Assembly: GCF_000293885.2 (NCBI RefSeq)
Contig: NZ_CP010945.1
Coordinates: 4,670,001-4,734,000, forward strand
DNA length: 64,000 nucleotides
Source: Pseudomonas fluorescens NCIMB 11764
GTDB lineage: Bacteria > Pseudomonadota > Gammaproteobacteria > Pseudomonadales > Pseudomonadaceae
Reading direction: 5' to 3'
Both the position numbers and the translations under genes were made by a program. Below are positions 16,597 through 25,926 of the stretch, piece after piece; within the stretch, counting starts at the first letter, position 1, and every line of letters starts with the position of its first letter. The notes below the pieces were generated by a model. That model was not told where the DNA came from. It searched no databases and saw only the letters and a program-made list of their open reading frames with translations.

Positions 16597-17057
16597 GAAT
16601 GAAGCGCCTCAACGATCGCGGCAAGCAGCAAGCAGACGCTCGCCACGAGGGTAAGCCGTAATCGCATCGGCAGGTACCAGGCGGGCAAGCTCGTAACCCG
16701 CAACAGCTGCCTGTCCTGCCGAAGGTGGACAACAAAGCCGATGACCAGCAGCAAGCAACCCAATGGCATTGGCAGTAACGTGGCAATCCAAGCAATAAGC
16801 GCAGGAATGACACTCCAGATGAACCGGTCGCTGCCCTGCTCGGCGCTCATGTCTTTCACTGTCATGGCGAAGCCCCAGTGTAAGGCGCCGACGAAGCTCA
16901 GGATGACTGCGCCATAGTTAACAAGCGCCATCGCAAACAACGGCCGATAGTCGAGAGAGAACGGGATCAGCAGCGCCAGAAAAATAAACGGCAACAGACC
17001 GCCATAACCCAGCAGGCTGACGTGCTTTGGCAGAGAGGTTGAAGGCAACGCGTTCAT
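16593..17057 (-). CDS. DUF3429 family membrane protein
   Basis: A 154-residue inner-membrane protein with about five hydrophobic segments. The sequence SLLGYGGLLPFI at the N-terminus and FVGALHWGFAM near residue 58 are typical of the DUF3429 family. Function is unknown. AAGGAA lies before the ATG at 17057. It is the first gene of a two-gene operon with the ABC1-family gene. The gene pair sits beside folE and cryptochrome genes, which suggests membership of the light-response set, although no operator is visible right upstream. Confidence 0.75.
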   Translation of the reverse strand: MNALPSTSLPKHVSLLGYGGLLPFIFLALLIPFSLDYRPLFAMALVNYGAVILSFVGALHWGFAMTVKDMSAEQGSDRFIWSVIPALIAWIATLLPMPLGCLLLVIGFVVHLRQDRQLLRVTSLPAWYLPMRLRLTLVASVCLLLAAIVEALHS

Positions 17058-17876
17058 TTGTATTCCTTGCAGTGAGCGACACTCAAGACTGTAGGCCCAA
17101 AAGCCCCGCTTGGGCGAGATTGATGGCGATCCGAAGCTGAGGTCAACGTAATGAGTCGCTTTGTAGAATTAGGTCATTGCCCCATTGCTTTTCGGGCAAT
17201 CAGGCGACGCCATATGAGGCGCTTCGCATCCTTGAGATCATGCTCAGTGCCTGCATTTACCAAGTCGACAGCACCTTAGAACCCTTCCAGCCTTCAGTTC
17301 TTCGTGAGCGGTTTTTTAAAACGTGCCAATGCAATCAACAGATTCTTGAAACCAAAATTAATAGGAAAACCGCGCCAGCAGTGCTTTGCCTGGTCGTCCA
17401 AGATTGCTTGCAGTAAGTCATGACGCGATGTGGCTGGCGACGCTGTATGAGATGAACAGGCGCTAGAACACGAAAATCACGACTACAAATTTTCGGAGAT
17501 GTCTGGTCGTTTCACCATCGGTTTTAAGCATACGAGCCCGGGCTCTCGCTGACGAATCCCAGTCCTTCATCGGGCCACCTAGCTTTTACGAACCGATCCG
17601 CTCGCCATCTTGGTGCATCACCGAAACCAGACTGTGACTGCCGTGGCTCGACGTTGAGAGAAGCGATAATACCTATACAAAAATAACTTTGTGTATAGGT
17701 TTTCTGCAATCTGTGTCACTCTGCCATCAGTCAGCTATCACCAGCGGCTCACGCTCGTACCTCGCCGGGCTCTCGTCACTTTCAAATGGGCGGTAGAGAC
17801 AAGTAGCCCTTAACACGGACAGCAAAACAGAACCACCACGTCTTGCCCGTACAGGGTCTATCTAAGAGCTCAGCCG
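17058..17876. other. Long intergenic region upstream of the chemoreceptor gene
   Basis: An 819-bp region with no supported gene. The only clear element is the light-regulator-like site at 17671-17700. Small open frames here lack ribosome-binding sites and recognisable peptides. Confidence 0.45.
17671..17700. promoter_or_regulatory. LitR/PplR-like operator (TATACA-N12-TGTATA)
   Basis: ACCTATACA (17671-17679) and TGTATAGGT (17692-17700) form a perfect 9-bp inverted repeat. The inner hexamers are TATACA and TGTATA with exactly 12 bp between them, which fits the T(G/A)TACA-N12-TGTA(C/T)A element reported for the P. putida light regulator PplR1. It lies 177 bp upstream of the chemoreceptor start, in a neighbourhood of folE and cryptochrome genes. 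Confidence 0.6.
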
Positions 17877-19517
17877 ATGAAAAACTCCATCACACTAGCC
17901 TCGCGCATAGGCCTTGGTTTCGCCGTAATTGTGTCGCTGCTCATACTAATCACCGCCGTGGGCATCCAACGTGTGGGCTTTATCGACTCCACCCTGGAAC
18001 ACGTAAGCGAAAATGCGGCCAAGATTCAACGTTACGCTATTAATTTTCGCGGGAGTGTACACAACCGAGCCATTGCTATTCGGGACGCAGTGTTGGTGGA
18101 TAGTGATAAAGACTTAACCGTCCACCTCAATGAAGTTATCAATCTAGAACAGGCCTACTCCGATTCAGCCATGCCAATGGATCAGCTATTTGCAACTGCA
18201 GGGGTAACATTGCAGGAGCAACAGCTGTTACTGGCGATTAAAGATATTGAAAAGCAAACGCTAGCTTCCACCAAGTCGGTAATTGCTTTGCGTCGCGCCG
18301 GAGATATTTCAGGTGCACAGGCTTTGCTGCTGCGCCAAACCTCCGGTGAATACAGTGAGTGGTTGAAACGCGTGAATGCATTGATTGACTATGAAGAAGC
18401 CTCGATCAAAAGCCAACTCAGTGCGGTACAAGCCACCGCTAGTGAGTTTCGAGGACTGATGCTCATGGCCACCGGGATAGCGCTGCTGCTGAGCATTATC
18501 CTGGCGATCTCAATTATTCGCTTCGTCAAGTCAACGCTGGGTGCTGAGCCGACTCTGGTTGCACAGGCTATCCAGCGATTGGCGGCAGGTGACTTGCAAC
18601 AAATCATTGTTACCGATTATCCGAACAGCGTGATGGGCGTCCTGAAAACTGCCCTAAGCCGTTTGGCTGATACCATTAGTGAAGTACGCATTGCGGCCCA
18701 AGAGGTCAACAATTCATCTAGGCAACTATTGACCACATCGTCCACCAATAACAATCAAATCAGCCTGCAGAACCGCGAAGCCGAACAGGTGGCAACTGCA
18801 ATTACGCAAATGGCGGCAACGGTCAATGAAGTTTCAGGTTATGCATCTCAAGCAGCGGACGCAACGCGTCTAGCCGATGCGGAAGTTGTAAGCGGTAATC
18901 GCGTCGTTGCGGACACCACTCTCGCTATCGAACAATTAGCGAACACACTGGTTGAAACCACCCATACGGTAGAACAGGTGTCCAAGCGTAGCGAAGAGAT
19001 TGAAATAGTGATCGAGGTAATCAATTCAATTGCAACGCAAACTAACCTGTTGGCGCTGAACGCAGCCATCGAAGCGGCCCGAGCAGGTGAGCATGGCAGA
19101 GGGTTTGCAGTTGTGGCCGATGAAGTGCGCTCTCTAGCTAATCGCACTCAGGAGTCGACGCGGGAAATTCGAGAAATGATAGGCACACTGCAGAGCGGTA
19201 CCGAAACGGCTGCACAAACCATGCGTAATAGTTGCGAACTGGTAAGCCACACCGTTGCGCAAACCCGCAACGCCCAGACGGCGCTATCTAAAATCAGCCA
19301 GCAAGTCGGCGCCATAAACCACATGAATGCCCAAATCGCCAGCGCATCTATCCAGCAAAGCGTAGTGGCCGAAGACGTTGCGCAAAATATCACGCGCATC
19401 CATAGCTCAACGGTGCAATCAGCAACGGGCTCTCGTGAAGTTGCAACGGCCAGCCAGGAGTTAGCGCAGCTTGCGGATCGTCTTACCCAGAAGGTCGCAT
19501 TTTTCAACTTGGCTTAG
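17877..19517 (+). CDS. Methyl-accepting chemotaxis protein
   Basis: A 546-residue chemoreceptor. A first membrane segment spans about residues 10-30, a periplasmic helical ligand domain (four-helix-bundle type) about 35-190, a second membrane segment about 195-215, then HAMP. The cytoplasmic signalling domain has the hairpin tip [20 protein letters not shown] near residue 385. It lacks a C-terminal CheR-tethering pentapeptide. It signals to CheA/CheW for flagellar or related motility; the ligand is unknown. A LitR/PplR-like operator is the only recognisable element upstream, so this receptor may be light-induced. Confidence 0.9.
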   Translation: MKNSITLASRIGLGFAVIVSLLILITAVGIQRVGFIDSTLEHVSENAAKIQRYAINFRGSVHNRAIAIRDAVLVDSDKDLTVHLNEVINLEQAYSDSAMPMDQLFATAGVTLQEQQLLLAIKDIEKQTLASTKSVIALRRAGDISGAQALLLRQTSGEYSEWLKRVNALIDYEEASIKSQLSAVQATASEFRGLMLMATGIALLLSIILAISIIRFVKSTLGAEPTLVAQAIQRLAAGDLQQIIVTDYPNSVMGVLKTALSRLADTISEVRIAAQEVNNSSRQLLTTSSTNNNQISLQNREAEQVATAITQMAATVNEVSGYASQAADATRLADAEVVSGNRVVADTTLAIEQLANTLVETTHTVEQVSKRSEEIEIVIEVINSIATQTNLLALNAAIEAARAGEHGRGFAVVADEVRSLANRTQESTREIREMIGTLQSGTETAAQTMRNSCELVSHTVAQTRNAQTALSKISQQVGAINHMNAQIASASIQQSVVAEDVAQNITRIHSSTVQSATGSREVATASQELAQLADRLTQKVAFFNLA

Positions 19518-19566
19518 GGCGGGCCCATTGTCAGTCCTTTTCTTTCAGCATATCTTGTGCAAAACC

Positions 19567-19591
19567 TATACATGGCGGCTGAAAATGTACA
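19567..19591. promoter_or_regulatory. Second LitR/PplR-like element overlapping the DCC gene start
   Basis: TATACA (19567-19572) and TGTACA (19586-19591) are separated by 13 bp, one more than the N12 of the reported element; the flanking AACC before TATACA resembles the site at 17671. The right half covers the proposed ATG at 19585, so the mRNA may be leaderless or the start may lie slightly downstream. Confidence 0.4.
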
Positions 19592-20049
19592 ATAAAAAGG
19601 ATTGGCCACTGACGCTGTACTTTGACGGTCAATGTCCGCTGTGTGCGCGCGAAATCAAGATCCTGAATCGACACGCCGCAGAGAGTCGACTGCTATTTAT
19701 TGACATCAGCAGCGGAGCGTTCGACGCCAAGGTACTCGGGTTCACGTTCGAGCAAATGCAGTCCTCGCTGCACGCCCGTTTCGCCGATGGCCGCTGGGTA
19801 ACCGGTCTGGACGCCACCTTGTGGAGCTGGCGAGCCGCGGGCTTGGGGTTTTGGGCTGCGCCATTGACATGGCGTGCCACCCGACCGCTGCTTGCTTTAG
19901 GTTATCGCCTCTTCTGCCGCTTACGCCCCCATTTGGCGTGGCTTCCTCACCCTGATGGCCGCCGTCGCTGTGTCGATGACCGTTGCGGTGGGCCGGAGTC
20001 AAAACCCGCACCAGACGAGCAGCCCACTTTGAAAACAAAACAGACCTAG
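19585..20049 (+). CDS. DCC1-like thiol-disulfide oxidoreductase family protein (DUF393)
   Basis: A 154-residue protein of the DCC family, with the defining motif YFDGQCPLCAREI near residue 13-25. The paired cysteines (CPLC) resemble a thioredoxin-like active site. Near the C-terminus are further conserved elements, and the last 30 residues are polar. These proteins are common neighbours of photolyase/cryptochrome genes in Pseudomonas. Start at 19585 is the only ATG just before the conserved region, with a poor ribosome-binding site. Confidence 0.75.
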   Translation: MYNKKDWPLTLYFDGQCPLCAREIKILNRHAAESRLLFIDISSGAFDAKVLGFTFEQMQSSLHARFADGRWVTGLDATLWSWRAAGLGFWAAPLTWRATRPLLALGYRLFCRLRPHLAWLPHPDGRRRCVDDRCGGPESKPAPDEQPTLKTKQT

Positions 20050-20194
20050 AAAACTTCGCTTTCCCATCGGGCCGACGCAGAACCTGAGCAACAGATGATC
20101 TGGCGAACTCCTTGTTATCTGGTGCGCAGCAGGCACTCCCCTACTGCCAAGGATTGCCGCCTCTTTAAGCACAGCATGGCTGCGAGGAATCAAA

Positions 20195-20755
20195 ATGAAC
20201 CCATCAATAGCCAAGCATTACCGTGAAATTCTCATCGCTGTAGGCGAGAACCCTGAGCGTGAAGGACTGCTGGACACGCCCAAGCGCGCAGCCAAAGCGA
20301 TGCAATACCTTTGCAACGGCTACACGATGAGTCTGGAAGACGTGACCAACGGTGCCCTGTTCGAATCGCAAAACGATGAAATGGTCATCGTGCGCGATAT
20401 CGAACTGTATTCATTGTGTGAGCATCACCTGCTGCCCTTCATCGGCAAGGCTCATGTCGCGTACATCCCCACAGGAAGGGTACTGGGTCTATCAAAGGTC
20501 GCCCGAGTCGTCGATATGTTCGCCCGCCGCTTACAGATCCAGGAAAACCTCACAAAACAAATTGCTGATGCCATCCATCACATCACCGATGCGGCCGGCG
20601 TGGGCGTGGTCATTGAGGCAAAGCACATGTGCATGATGATGCGGGGCGTGGAAAAGCAAAACTCTGTGATGACGACCTCAGTGATGCTGGGGGCCTTTCG
20701 CGAGTCATCCGCTACGCGTCTCGAGTTCCTGCAACTGATTGGGCGACGCAGCTAA
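20195..20755 (+). CDS. folE: GTP cyclohydrolase I
   Basis: A 186-residue type I GTP cyclohydrolase that converts GTP to 7,8-dihydroneopterin triphosphate, the first step of folate and pterin synthesis. Zinc ligands are visible in [12 protein letters not shown] (Cys, His) and [16 protein letters not shown] (Cys), and the GTP-binding region includes [17 protein letters not shown] precedes the ATG at 20195. In P. putida a folE copy is one of the light-induced genes; the genome may have another folE for housekeeping. Here it may supply pterin cofactor (for example MTHF or ribolumazine-like chromophores) for the photolyase homologue encoded three genes downstream. Confidence 0.95.
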   Translation: MNPSIAKHYREILIAVGENPEREGLLDTPKRAAKAMQYLCNGYTMSLEDVTNGALFESQNDEMVIVRDIELYSLCEHHLLPFIGKAHVAYIPTGRVLGLSKVARVVDMFARRLQIQENLTKQIADAIHHITDAAGVGVVIEAKHMCMMMRGVEKQNSVMTTSVMLGAFRESSATRLEFLQLIGRRS

Positions 20756-20790
20756 GGCCCCAAATCCGCACAAGGCGTGGGAGAGGCGAA

Positions 20791-21501
20791 ATGAACAGTT
20801 CCTTTGAGATGAACTCACTCGGCTACGGCTACCGTGCCTTGGTGATAGGAGCCAGTGGAGCGCTCGGCGCGGCGTTTTGTGAGTTGCTCAACGAAGATCC
20901 AAGATGCTCGGTTGTTCGTGAGCTGGGGCGCAATAGTGCTCCAGGATTGGATCTGGAAAAGCCAGACAGTATCGCCAGCGCAGCCGCCGAATTAGCCGAA
21001 GAAGCCCCGTATCAGTTGATTTTGCATGCTGCCGGTCTGCTACATCGCGAAGACATCAAGCCTGAAAAAAGTTACACCTCTATTGAAGCTGATGCGCTTC
21101 AGGCGATATTCCAAGTCAACGCGCTCGGGCCTGCGCTGGTTTTGCGTCACTTTCTACCCTTGCTAGACCCTCGCGGCGCAATGGCGGTGCTCTCCGCCAA
21201 GGTCGGCAGTATTGGCGATAACCGTCTGGGCGGCTGGTATGCCTATCGCGCCTCCAAGGCAGCGTTGAACATGTTGATTAAAACGGCTGCGATTGAACTG
21301 GCACGAACACGCCCTCAGACCCGTTTGCTGAGTCTTCATCCAGGCACGGTCATTTCGGGCCTGTCCCAGCCCTTTAAAGGCGCTTCTGCCGCCAGGCCTG
21401 CAAGCCTCGTTGCCCGCGAATTGTTATCACTGATTGACCGCTTGGCGCCTGCCGACAGCGGCAATTTCTTTGCTTATAACGGAGAACGCCTACCGTGGTA
21501 G
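20791..21501 (+). CDS. SDR-family oxidoreductase (C-factor-like)
   Basis: A 236-residue short-chain dehydrogenase. The NAD(P)-binding motif is VIGASGALGAAF near residues 17-28, and the catalytic Tyr and Lys appear in WYAYRASKAALNML near 150. It resembles the C-factor/CsgA-like SDRs that accompany cryptochrome genes. ATG at 20791 has GGGAGAGG upstream and follows folE by 35 bp. Function unknown; pterin reduction would fit the folE context but is speculation. Confidence 0.8.
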   Translation: MNSSFEMNSLGYGYRALVIGASGALGAAFCELLNEDPRCSVVRELGRNSAPGLDLEKPDSIASAAAELAEEAPYQLILHAAGLLHREDIKPEKSYTSIEADALQAIFQVNALGPALVLRHFLPLLDPRGAMAVLSAKVGSIGDNRLGGWYAYRASKAALNMLIKTAAIELARTRPQTRLLSLHPGTVISGLSQPFKGASAARPASLVARELLSLIDRLAPADSGNFFAYNGERLPW

Positions 21502-21515
21502 GCAGGGAGTGAACC

Positions 21516-21821
21516 TTGAATCTGCAAGCGTTGACCGAACGGGCCGCGAATGGCGAAGTACGAGAGTTGGAGCTGCTGTCTCTGGAAGGCGGTTTTTATC
21601 TGGCGCGAGTCGGGCTGGATCACGGCCAGTTCACACTGCTGGACGACGAAGCAAAGCCTATGCGCCTTCGCTCCATCAATCACCTGCGTGAGTTGTTGCA
21701 GTTTGTGCCGCCTTTCCCCTGCGTGCTTGTGCAGCAGTGCGTCCATGACGAGATGTGCGGCTCACGTGAAGGGCGCATTGAGCCGTTACGCATTCCATTC
21801 TCGCTGACTGCGCCTTGGTGA
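21516..21821 (+). CDS. DUF6482 family protein
   Basis: A 101-residue protein with the conserved stretch ELELLSLEGGFYLARV and, near the C-terminus, VQQCVHDEMCG. The start is a TTG at 21516 preceded by AGGGAG. It lies 14 bp after the SDR gene and 25 bp before the photolyase gene, so it belongs to the same operon. Function unknown. Confidence 0.75.
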   Translation: MNLQALTERAANGEVRELELLSLEGGFYLARVGLDHGQFTLLDDEAKPMRLRSINHLRELLQFVPPFPCVLVQQCVHDEMCGSREGRIEPLRIPFSLTAPW

Positions 21822-21846
21822 GTCATCTTCCGTTGGACTCTTTCGA

Positions 21847-23385
21847 ATGAACAAGACTCACCGACTATGCCTGGTCTTGGGCGACCAGTTGTCTTTTGAC
21901 CTGGCCTCATTGAAGGGGCTGGACAGCGAGCGCGATACGGTTTTGCTGGTCGAAGTGATGGAGGAAGCCAGCCATGTGCCCCATCACCCGCAAAAAATCG
22001 CACTGATCTTCAGTGCGATGCGCCATTTTGCTGAGGCGTTGCAACAGCGTGGCATCCGCGTGCAATACGTCACGCTCGATGATCCGCAAAATAGCGGATC
22101 GGTACCGGAAGAGTTACGGCGCTGGCAATCACTGCTGCAACCGGATGAGCTGCACCTGACAGAATGCGGTGACTGGCGCCTGGAGCAGTCGCTGAAAGAT
22201 TGTGGCTTGGCGATCCAGTGGCATACCGATACCCGTTTTCTCTGCACCCGACTCGAGTTTGCGTCCTGGGCCGAAGGCAAAAAGCAGCTGCGCATGGAGT
22301 TCTTCTACCGTGAGATGCGACGCAAGAGTGGTCTGTTGCTCAACGGCGACGGCAGCCCGGTCGGCGGCGCCTGGAACTTTGATGCCGATAACCGCAAGGC
22401 ACTGCCCAAAGGCGTGAGAGCTCCCTCGCCAGTGCGATTTTCAGCCGATGCAATCACCCAGGAAGTGCTTGAGCTGGTCGCAAAAAACTTCTCCAGCCAC
22501 TATGGCGCACTCGACACTTTTGATTACCCGGTAACCCACGCCGATGCCCAAGCGTTGTGGGATTACTTCCTCGATTGGAGCCTCGCTGCTTTCGGCGACT
22601 ACCAAGATGCGATGGCCAGTGATGAACCTTTTCTGTTCCATGCGCGGATCAGCGCCGCACTGAATATTGGCCTGTTGGATCTACGTCAATTGTGCAGCGA
22701 CGTCGAGGCTGCTTACTGGGCGCACAGCATTCCATTAAACGCAGCCGAAGGCTTTATCCGTCAACTCATTGGCTGGCGTGAATATGTACGCGGCGTGTAC
22801 TGGCTGAAAATGCCCGACTACGCCGGCGGCAATCTGTTTGGCAACAGCAGGCCGCTTCCAGAGTTCTATTGGACTGGCGACACCAAGATGAACTGCATGG
22901 GCCAGGCGATCGGCCAAAGTTTGAAACATGCCTATGCCCACCACATCCAGCGGCTGATGGTGACCGGCAACTTTGCACTGCTGGCCGGCATCGCTCCGTC
23001 CCAGATTTGCGACTGGTACCTGGCGATCTACATGGACGCATTCGACTGGGTCGAGCTACCCAATACATTGGGCATGGTCATGCATGCCGATGGTGGTTAC
23101 CTGGGCTCTAAGCCTTACTGCGCCAGTGGCCAATATATAAAGCGCATGTCTGACTACTGCCGTAATTGTGCGTACAAAGTCAGTGAAAGCACGACGGACG
23201 ACGCCTGCCCTTTCAATTCGCTTTACTGGCATTTTCTAATACGTCATGGCGACCTTCTGCGCAGCAATCAGCGCATGGGCATGGTCTATAAAAACCTCGA
23301 TCGTATGACTGAATCCAAGCAGCAAGCACTCTGGGATCGTGGCCAGAAACTGCTCGCCAAACTAGATGCCGGGGAGTCGTTTTGA
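21847..23385 (+). CDS. FeS-cluster cryptochrome/photolyase (CryB/PhrB type)
   Basis: A 512-residue protein of the bacterial FeS-BCP photolyase/cryptochrome group (COG3046). The N-terminal alpha/beta domain starts [11 protein letters not shown]; the C-terminal FAD domain includes [12 protein letters not shown] (near 300) and [13 protein letters not shown] (near 415). The iron-sulfur cysteines lie in YCRNCAYKV and DACPF (about 435-460) and in the FAD domain. The group uses FAD and 6,7-dimethyl-8-ribityllumazine and repairs 6-4 photoproducts or acts as blue-light receptor. It overlaps the next small gene by 4 bp. In P. putida cryB is light-induced. Confidence 0.9.
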   Translation: MNKTHRLCLVLGDQLSFDLASLKGLDSERDTVLLVEVMEEASHVPHHPQKIALIFSAMRHFAEALQQRGIRVQYVTLDDPQNSGSVPEELRRWQSLLQPDELHLTECGDWRLEQSLKDCGLAIQWHTDTRFLCTRLEFASWAEGKKQLRMEFFYREMRRKSGLLLNGDGSPVGGAWNFDADNRKALPKGVRAPSPVRFSADAITQEVLELVAKNFSSHYGALDTFDYPVTHADAQALWDYFLDWSLAAFGDYQDAMASDEPFLFHARISAALNIGLLDLRQLCSDVEAAYWAHSIPLNAAEGFIRQLIGWREYVRGVYWLKMPDYAGGNLFGNSRPLPEFYWTGDTKMNCMGQAIGQSLKHAYAHHIQRLMVTGNFALLAGIAPSQICDWYLAIYMDAFDWVELPNTLGMVMHADGGYLGSKPYCASGQYIKRMSDYCRNCAYKVSESTTDDACPFNSLYWHFLIRHGDLLRSNQRMGMVYKNLDRMTESKQQALWDRGQKLLAKLDAGESF

Positions 23386-23522
23386 AGAAGAGTGAACTAC
23401 CGATCAAAACCTGTGCGGTCTGCGGATTGCCTTTCGCCTGGCGCAAGAAATGGGCGCGCTGCTGGGCTGAGGTGCGCTACTGCTCGGAGCGTTGCCAACG
23501 GCGCAGGAGCATTGAATGGTGA
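23382..23522 (+). CDS. DUF2256 family small protein
   Basis: A 46-residue basic protein beginning at a TTG that overlaps the photolyase stop (TTGA). It contains two cysteine pairs, [15 protein letters not shown] and [11 protein letters not shown], which form the zinc-finger-like signature of DUF2256. This family is a frequent partner of photolyase/cryptochrome genes. Function unknown. No ATG or GTG is available in this frame, so the TTG start and translational coupling to the photolyase gene are likely. Confidence 0.8.
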   Translation: MKKSELPIKTCAVCGLPFAWRKKWARCWAEVRYCSERCQRRRSIEW

Positions 23523-23680
23523 GAGAGCGTATGCGTTAACCACTCGGGTGCAGGGTGCGTTTAGCTAGCGTAACGAACGTCCTGGCTGGCCAAATCCTGC
23601 GATTTACTGCTGCTTTTGCATACTGCGGTCTGCGTCGTAGCGGCCATGATTCAGGTCGTATTTGGATGCACCCCAATCTT

Positions 23681-23698
23681 ACCGGTCAGTATAGTTAG
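23681..23698. promoter_or_regulatory. Probable promoter/operator of the TetR-DMT operon
   Basis: ACCGGTCAGTATAGTTAG contains a TATAGT -10-like hexamer (23690-23695) inside an ACCGGTCAGT element typical of TetR autoregulatory operators. It lies just upstream of the preferred TetR start at 23727 and inside the longer possible reading frame, which argues against the longer start. Confidence 0.35.
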
Positions 23699-23726
23699 CT
23701 CCGTCCCTACGCCGGAGTGCCTTAAA

Positions 23727-24299
23727 TTGGACAATACCCGTGAACGCTTGATTGACTCAGCGTTGAAGCTGTTTCTGTCGCAAGGTATACACATTACTGG
23801 TGTGATGGCCATCGCCGCGATGGCGGGTGTTACCAAGATGACGCTCTACAGCCATTTCCCCTCCAAGGATGCGCTGATAGTGGCTTGCCTTGAGGAGCGT
23901 GACCGACGCTGGCGTGAAGAGGTAGCGCGCACCTTGGCAGGGCATCCTGACCCGGTCAGTGGCATGCTCGCTTTTTTCGATTTGTATCAACGTTTTCTTT
24001 TACAAGACAGCGAACGCGGGTGCCTGTTCGTCAACAGTGCGGCTGAATTCCCCCAGTTTAGCCACCCTGTACATTTAGCAGTCAGCAGGCATAAGCAAGG
24101 GATACGCGACAATCTTAATGCCTTGGCCGTGAGCGCCGGTATAAGTGACCCTGACGTAGTTGCTGAGGGGCTGTTTATCTTACTGGAGGGCAGTTTTGTC
24201 AGCGGCACCATGGGCCAGGACGTGCGGGTATTCGACACTGCCCGACACGTAGCTCATTGCTGGATCCGGAAGCAGGCCCAACAGGAGCATCACGTATGA
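23727..24299 (+). CDS. TetR/AcrR-family transcriptional regulator
   Basis: A regulator of about 190 residues. The N-terminal HTH reads RLIDSALKLFLSQGI then VMAIAAMAGVTKMTLYSHFPSK, and the C-terminal domain contains CLFVNSAAEFP, typical of the TetR_C_33-like group. I place the start at the TTG at 23727 with GGAG nine bases upstream; the frame extends 37 codons further up but through the likely promoter. The stop overlaps the start of the DMT transporter gene (ATGA), so it probably controls that exporter. Confidence 0.8.
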   Translation: MDNTRERLIDSALKLFLSQGIHITGVMAIAAMAGVTKMTLYSHFPSKDALIVACLEERDRRWREEVARTLAGHPDPVSGMLAFFDLYQRFLLQDSERGCLFVNSAAEFPQFSHPVHLAVSRHKQGIRDNLNALAVSAGISDPDVVAEGLFILLEGSFVSGTMGQDVRVFDTARHVAHCWIRKQAQQEHHV

Positions 24300-25273
24300 C
24301 CCTAGGCCTATTAGCGGCCATTGCCGCCACTTTTTCCTGGTCGCTGCTCTACATCTTTCCGGGGTTGGTCGGCGATTACAGCCTTTTTGATCTGGCTGTG
24401 GTGAGCTATTCCTTTGCCGGTTTAGGTAGCCTGCTTGTGCTGTTTGTTTACCGCTGCGAAGTTCGGCAGTTGCGACTGAGCGACTGGGCCTGTGCCGCAC
24501 TGCTGGGCTTCTTGGGATACATCGGCTACTTCTTCCTGATCACCACTGCGGTCTTGGCAGCTGGGCCGGTGATCCCTCCGGTAATGATGGGGTCAGTACC
24601 GATTGTGCTCGCGATTGCCGGCAACATGCGAAGCTCCAGCGTACCCTGGCGCGCCATTGCCGGGCCGCTGCTGGTGGCGGCATTGGGCATAAGTTTGGTC
24701 AACTTGAGCGTGTTTGATTTTAGCGCCGCAAAGGTGGTGCTCCCGACCCATTCGATATTGCTGGGGCTGCTCGCATCGTTAATGGCAATTGGATTTTGGA
24801 CTGGCTTTGGATTGTTAAATGAAAGTGCTTTGGCTCAGCGTCCAAGCATGTCACCCATGTTGTGGTCAGCCATGCTGATCTTCATGTGCAGCGTCGAGAT
24901 GCTGGCGTTCATACCCGTTGGTCTGCACTTGAACCTGTCCCACTTCGCTAGCCATCCGAGCGGGTTAGCAGGTACTCAGGCGCTAATAGTCTGTGGGTTG
25001 ATTCAGGGGTTAGGGGCCACCCTTGCAGGTGCCTGGGCATGGTCGATTGCAACTCGACGTCTACCTCTGGCGCTCAGCGGGCAATTGATCGCCAGCGGAA
25101 CCATTTATGCTACTACGATGGGCCTGCTGATCAACCAACGCTGGCCCTCTCCTATGGAAGCGCTTGGGACAGGGTTGCTACTGGTAGGAGTGGTATGGGC
25201 AATTCACGCCTTTTATCGCAGGCAAACACGCCTCGCGACGCGTGGCGGGATAACTGACCTTGGCCAGAACTAA
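24296..25273 (+). CDS. DMT/EamA-family transporter
   Basis: A 325-residue inner-membrane protein with about ten hydrophobic helices and two EamA repeats. The ATG at 24296 overlaps the TetR stop and has AGGAG nine bases upstream inside the TetR gene. It is a likely exporter of a metabolite or toxic compound sensed by the coupled TetR protein. It is not closely similar to the other DMT protein in this window. Confidence 0.85.
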   Translation: MTLGLLAAIAATFSWSLLYIFPGLVGDYSLFDLAVVSYSFAGLGSLLVLFVYRCEVRQLRLSDWACAALLGFLGYIGYFFLITTAVLAAGPVIPPVMMGSVPIVLAIAGNMRSSSVPWRAIAGPLLVAALGISLVNLSVFDFSAAKVVLPTHSILLGLLASLMAIGFWTGFGLLNESALAQRPSMSPMLWSAMLIFMCSVEMLAFIPVGLHLNLSHFASHPSGLAGTQALIVCGLIQGLGATLAGAWAWSIATRRLPLALSGQLIASGTIYATTMGLLINQRWPSPMEALGTGLLLVGVVWAIHAFYRRQTRLATRGGITDLGQN

Positions 25274-25680
25274 TTCGACTGCGCCGGTATGGGCATTTTA
25301 AAAAAGTGCGTTACGAGCCAACAAGTCAGCGTCTGAAACTCAAGACTGTTATTCATTTTCCTTCCATGCCTGATGGTATCGAAGCGATTATGTCGAGGTC
25401 GCTTGCTTCCTCATCTGCCCCCTTAACCGTAGATACGAATATTATGGGATGAAAGAATCCGTAGGACTCGATGATCCTCTTGAATAGCTAGGCCCTGCTG
25501 GCCCGAAGCATCGACTATAAGAAAAATGGCTCAACACGCTACCTACTGCTAACCGTGCTTCATGCGATGAGAAGCATGGTGCACCGTCATCAATTGTCTC
25601 AGCTTCAGTCCGTCCCGTTCTTGAAGTGGTCTCCTTTTGCCGGTACTTGTAGGGCACCAATCTTCAGCAGGGAACGCACC
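25274..25680. other. Intergenic region without a supported gene
   Basis: A 407-bp stretch between the DMT transporter gene and a small hypothetical gene. I see no convincing hairpin, operator or coding frame in it. Confidence 0.35.
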
Positions 25681-25881
25681 ATGCACCCAAGATTCAGAGT
25701 CATCGAGACCACCGGCATGGAAGATGGCGCTAAGCGATACAGAGTCGTTGATCTCGTCGAAGGAGGCTCAGCTAGCAAGCACGGTGTCTTCAAAATCAGG
25801 ACGGATGCGGAGGCTGTTTGTTCGTTCCTGAATGCCGAGCCTCATCAGCGTGATGTAACTCATAAGTCGCTTAGTCTTTGA
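25681..25881 (+). CDS. Small hypothetical protein, 66 aa
   Basis: A 66-residue, mildly basic soluble protein (RFRVIETTGMEDGAKRYRVV, then KIRTDAEAVCSFLNAE). The ATG at 25681 has GGGAA upstream. The peptide looks like a compact alpha/beta domain with a final helix, similar to small Pseudomonas proteins of unknown function. It converges with the diguanylate cyclase gene 45 bp away. Confidence 0.6.
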   Translation: MHPRFRVIETTGMEDGAKRYRVVDLVEGGSASKHGVFKIRTDAEAVCSFLNAEPHQRDVTHKSLSL

Positions 25882-25926
25882 CCCGCTTGTCCATTCAAAA
25901 CGGCACAAGTCTCATGCAGCAGGGGA

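Noticed and set aside
17177..17416. 79-codon open frame upstream of the chemoreceptor gene
   Set aside because: No ribosome-binding site, unusual composition and no recognisable peptide.
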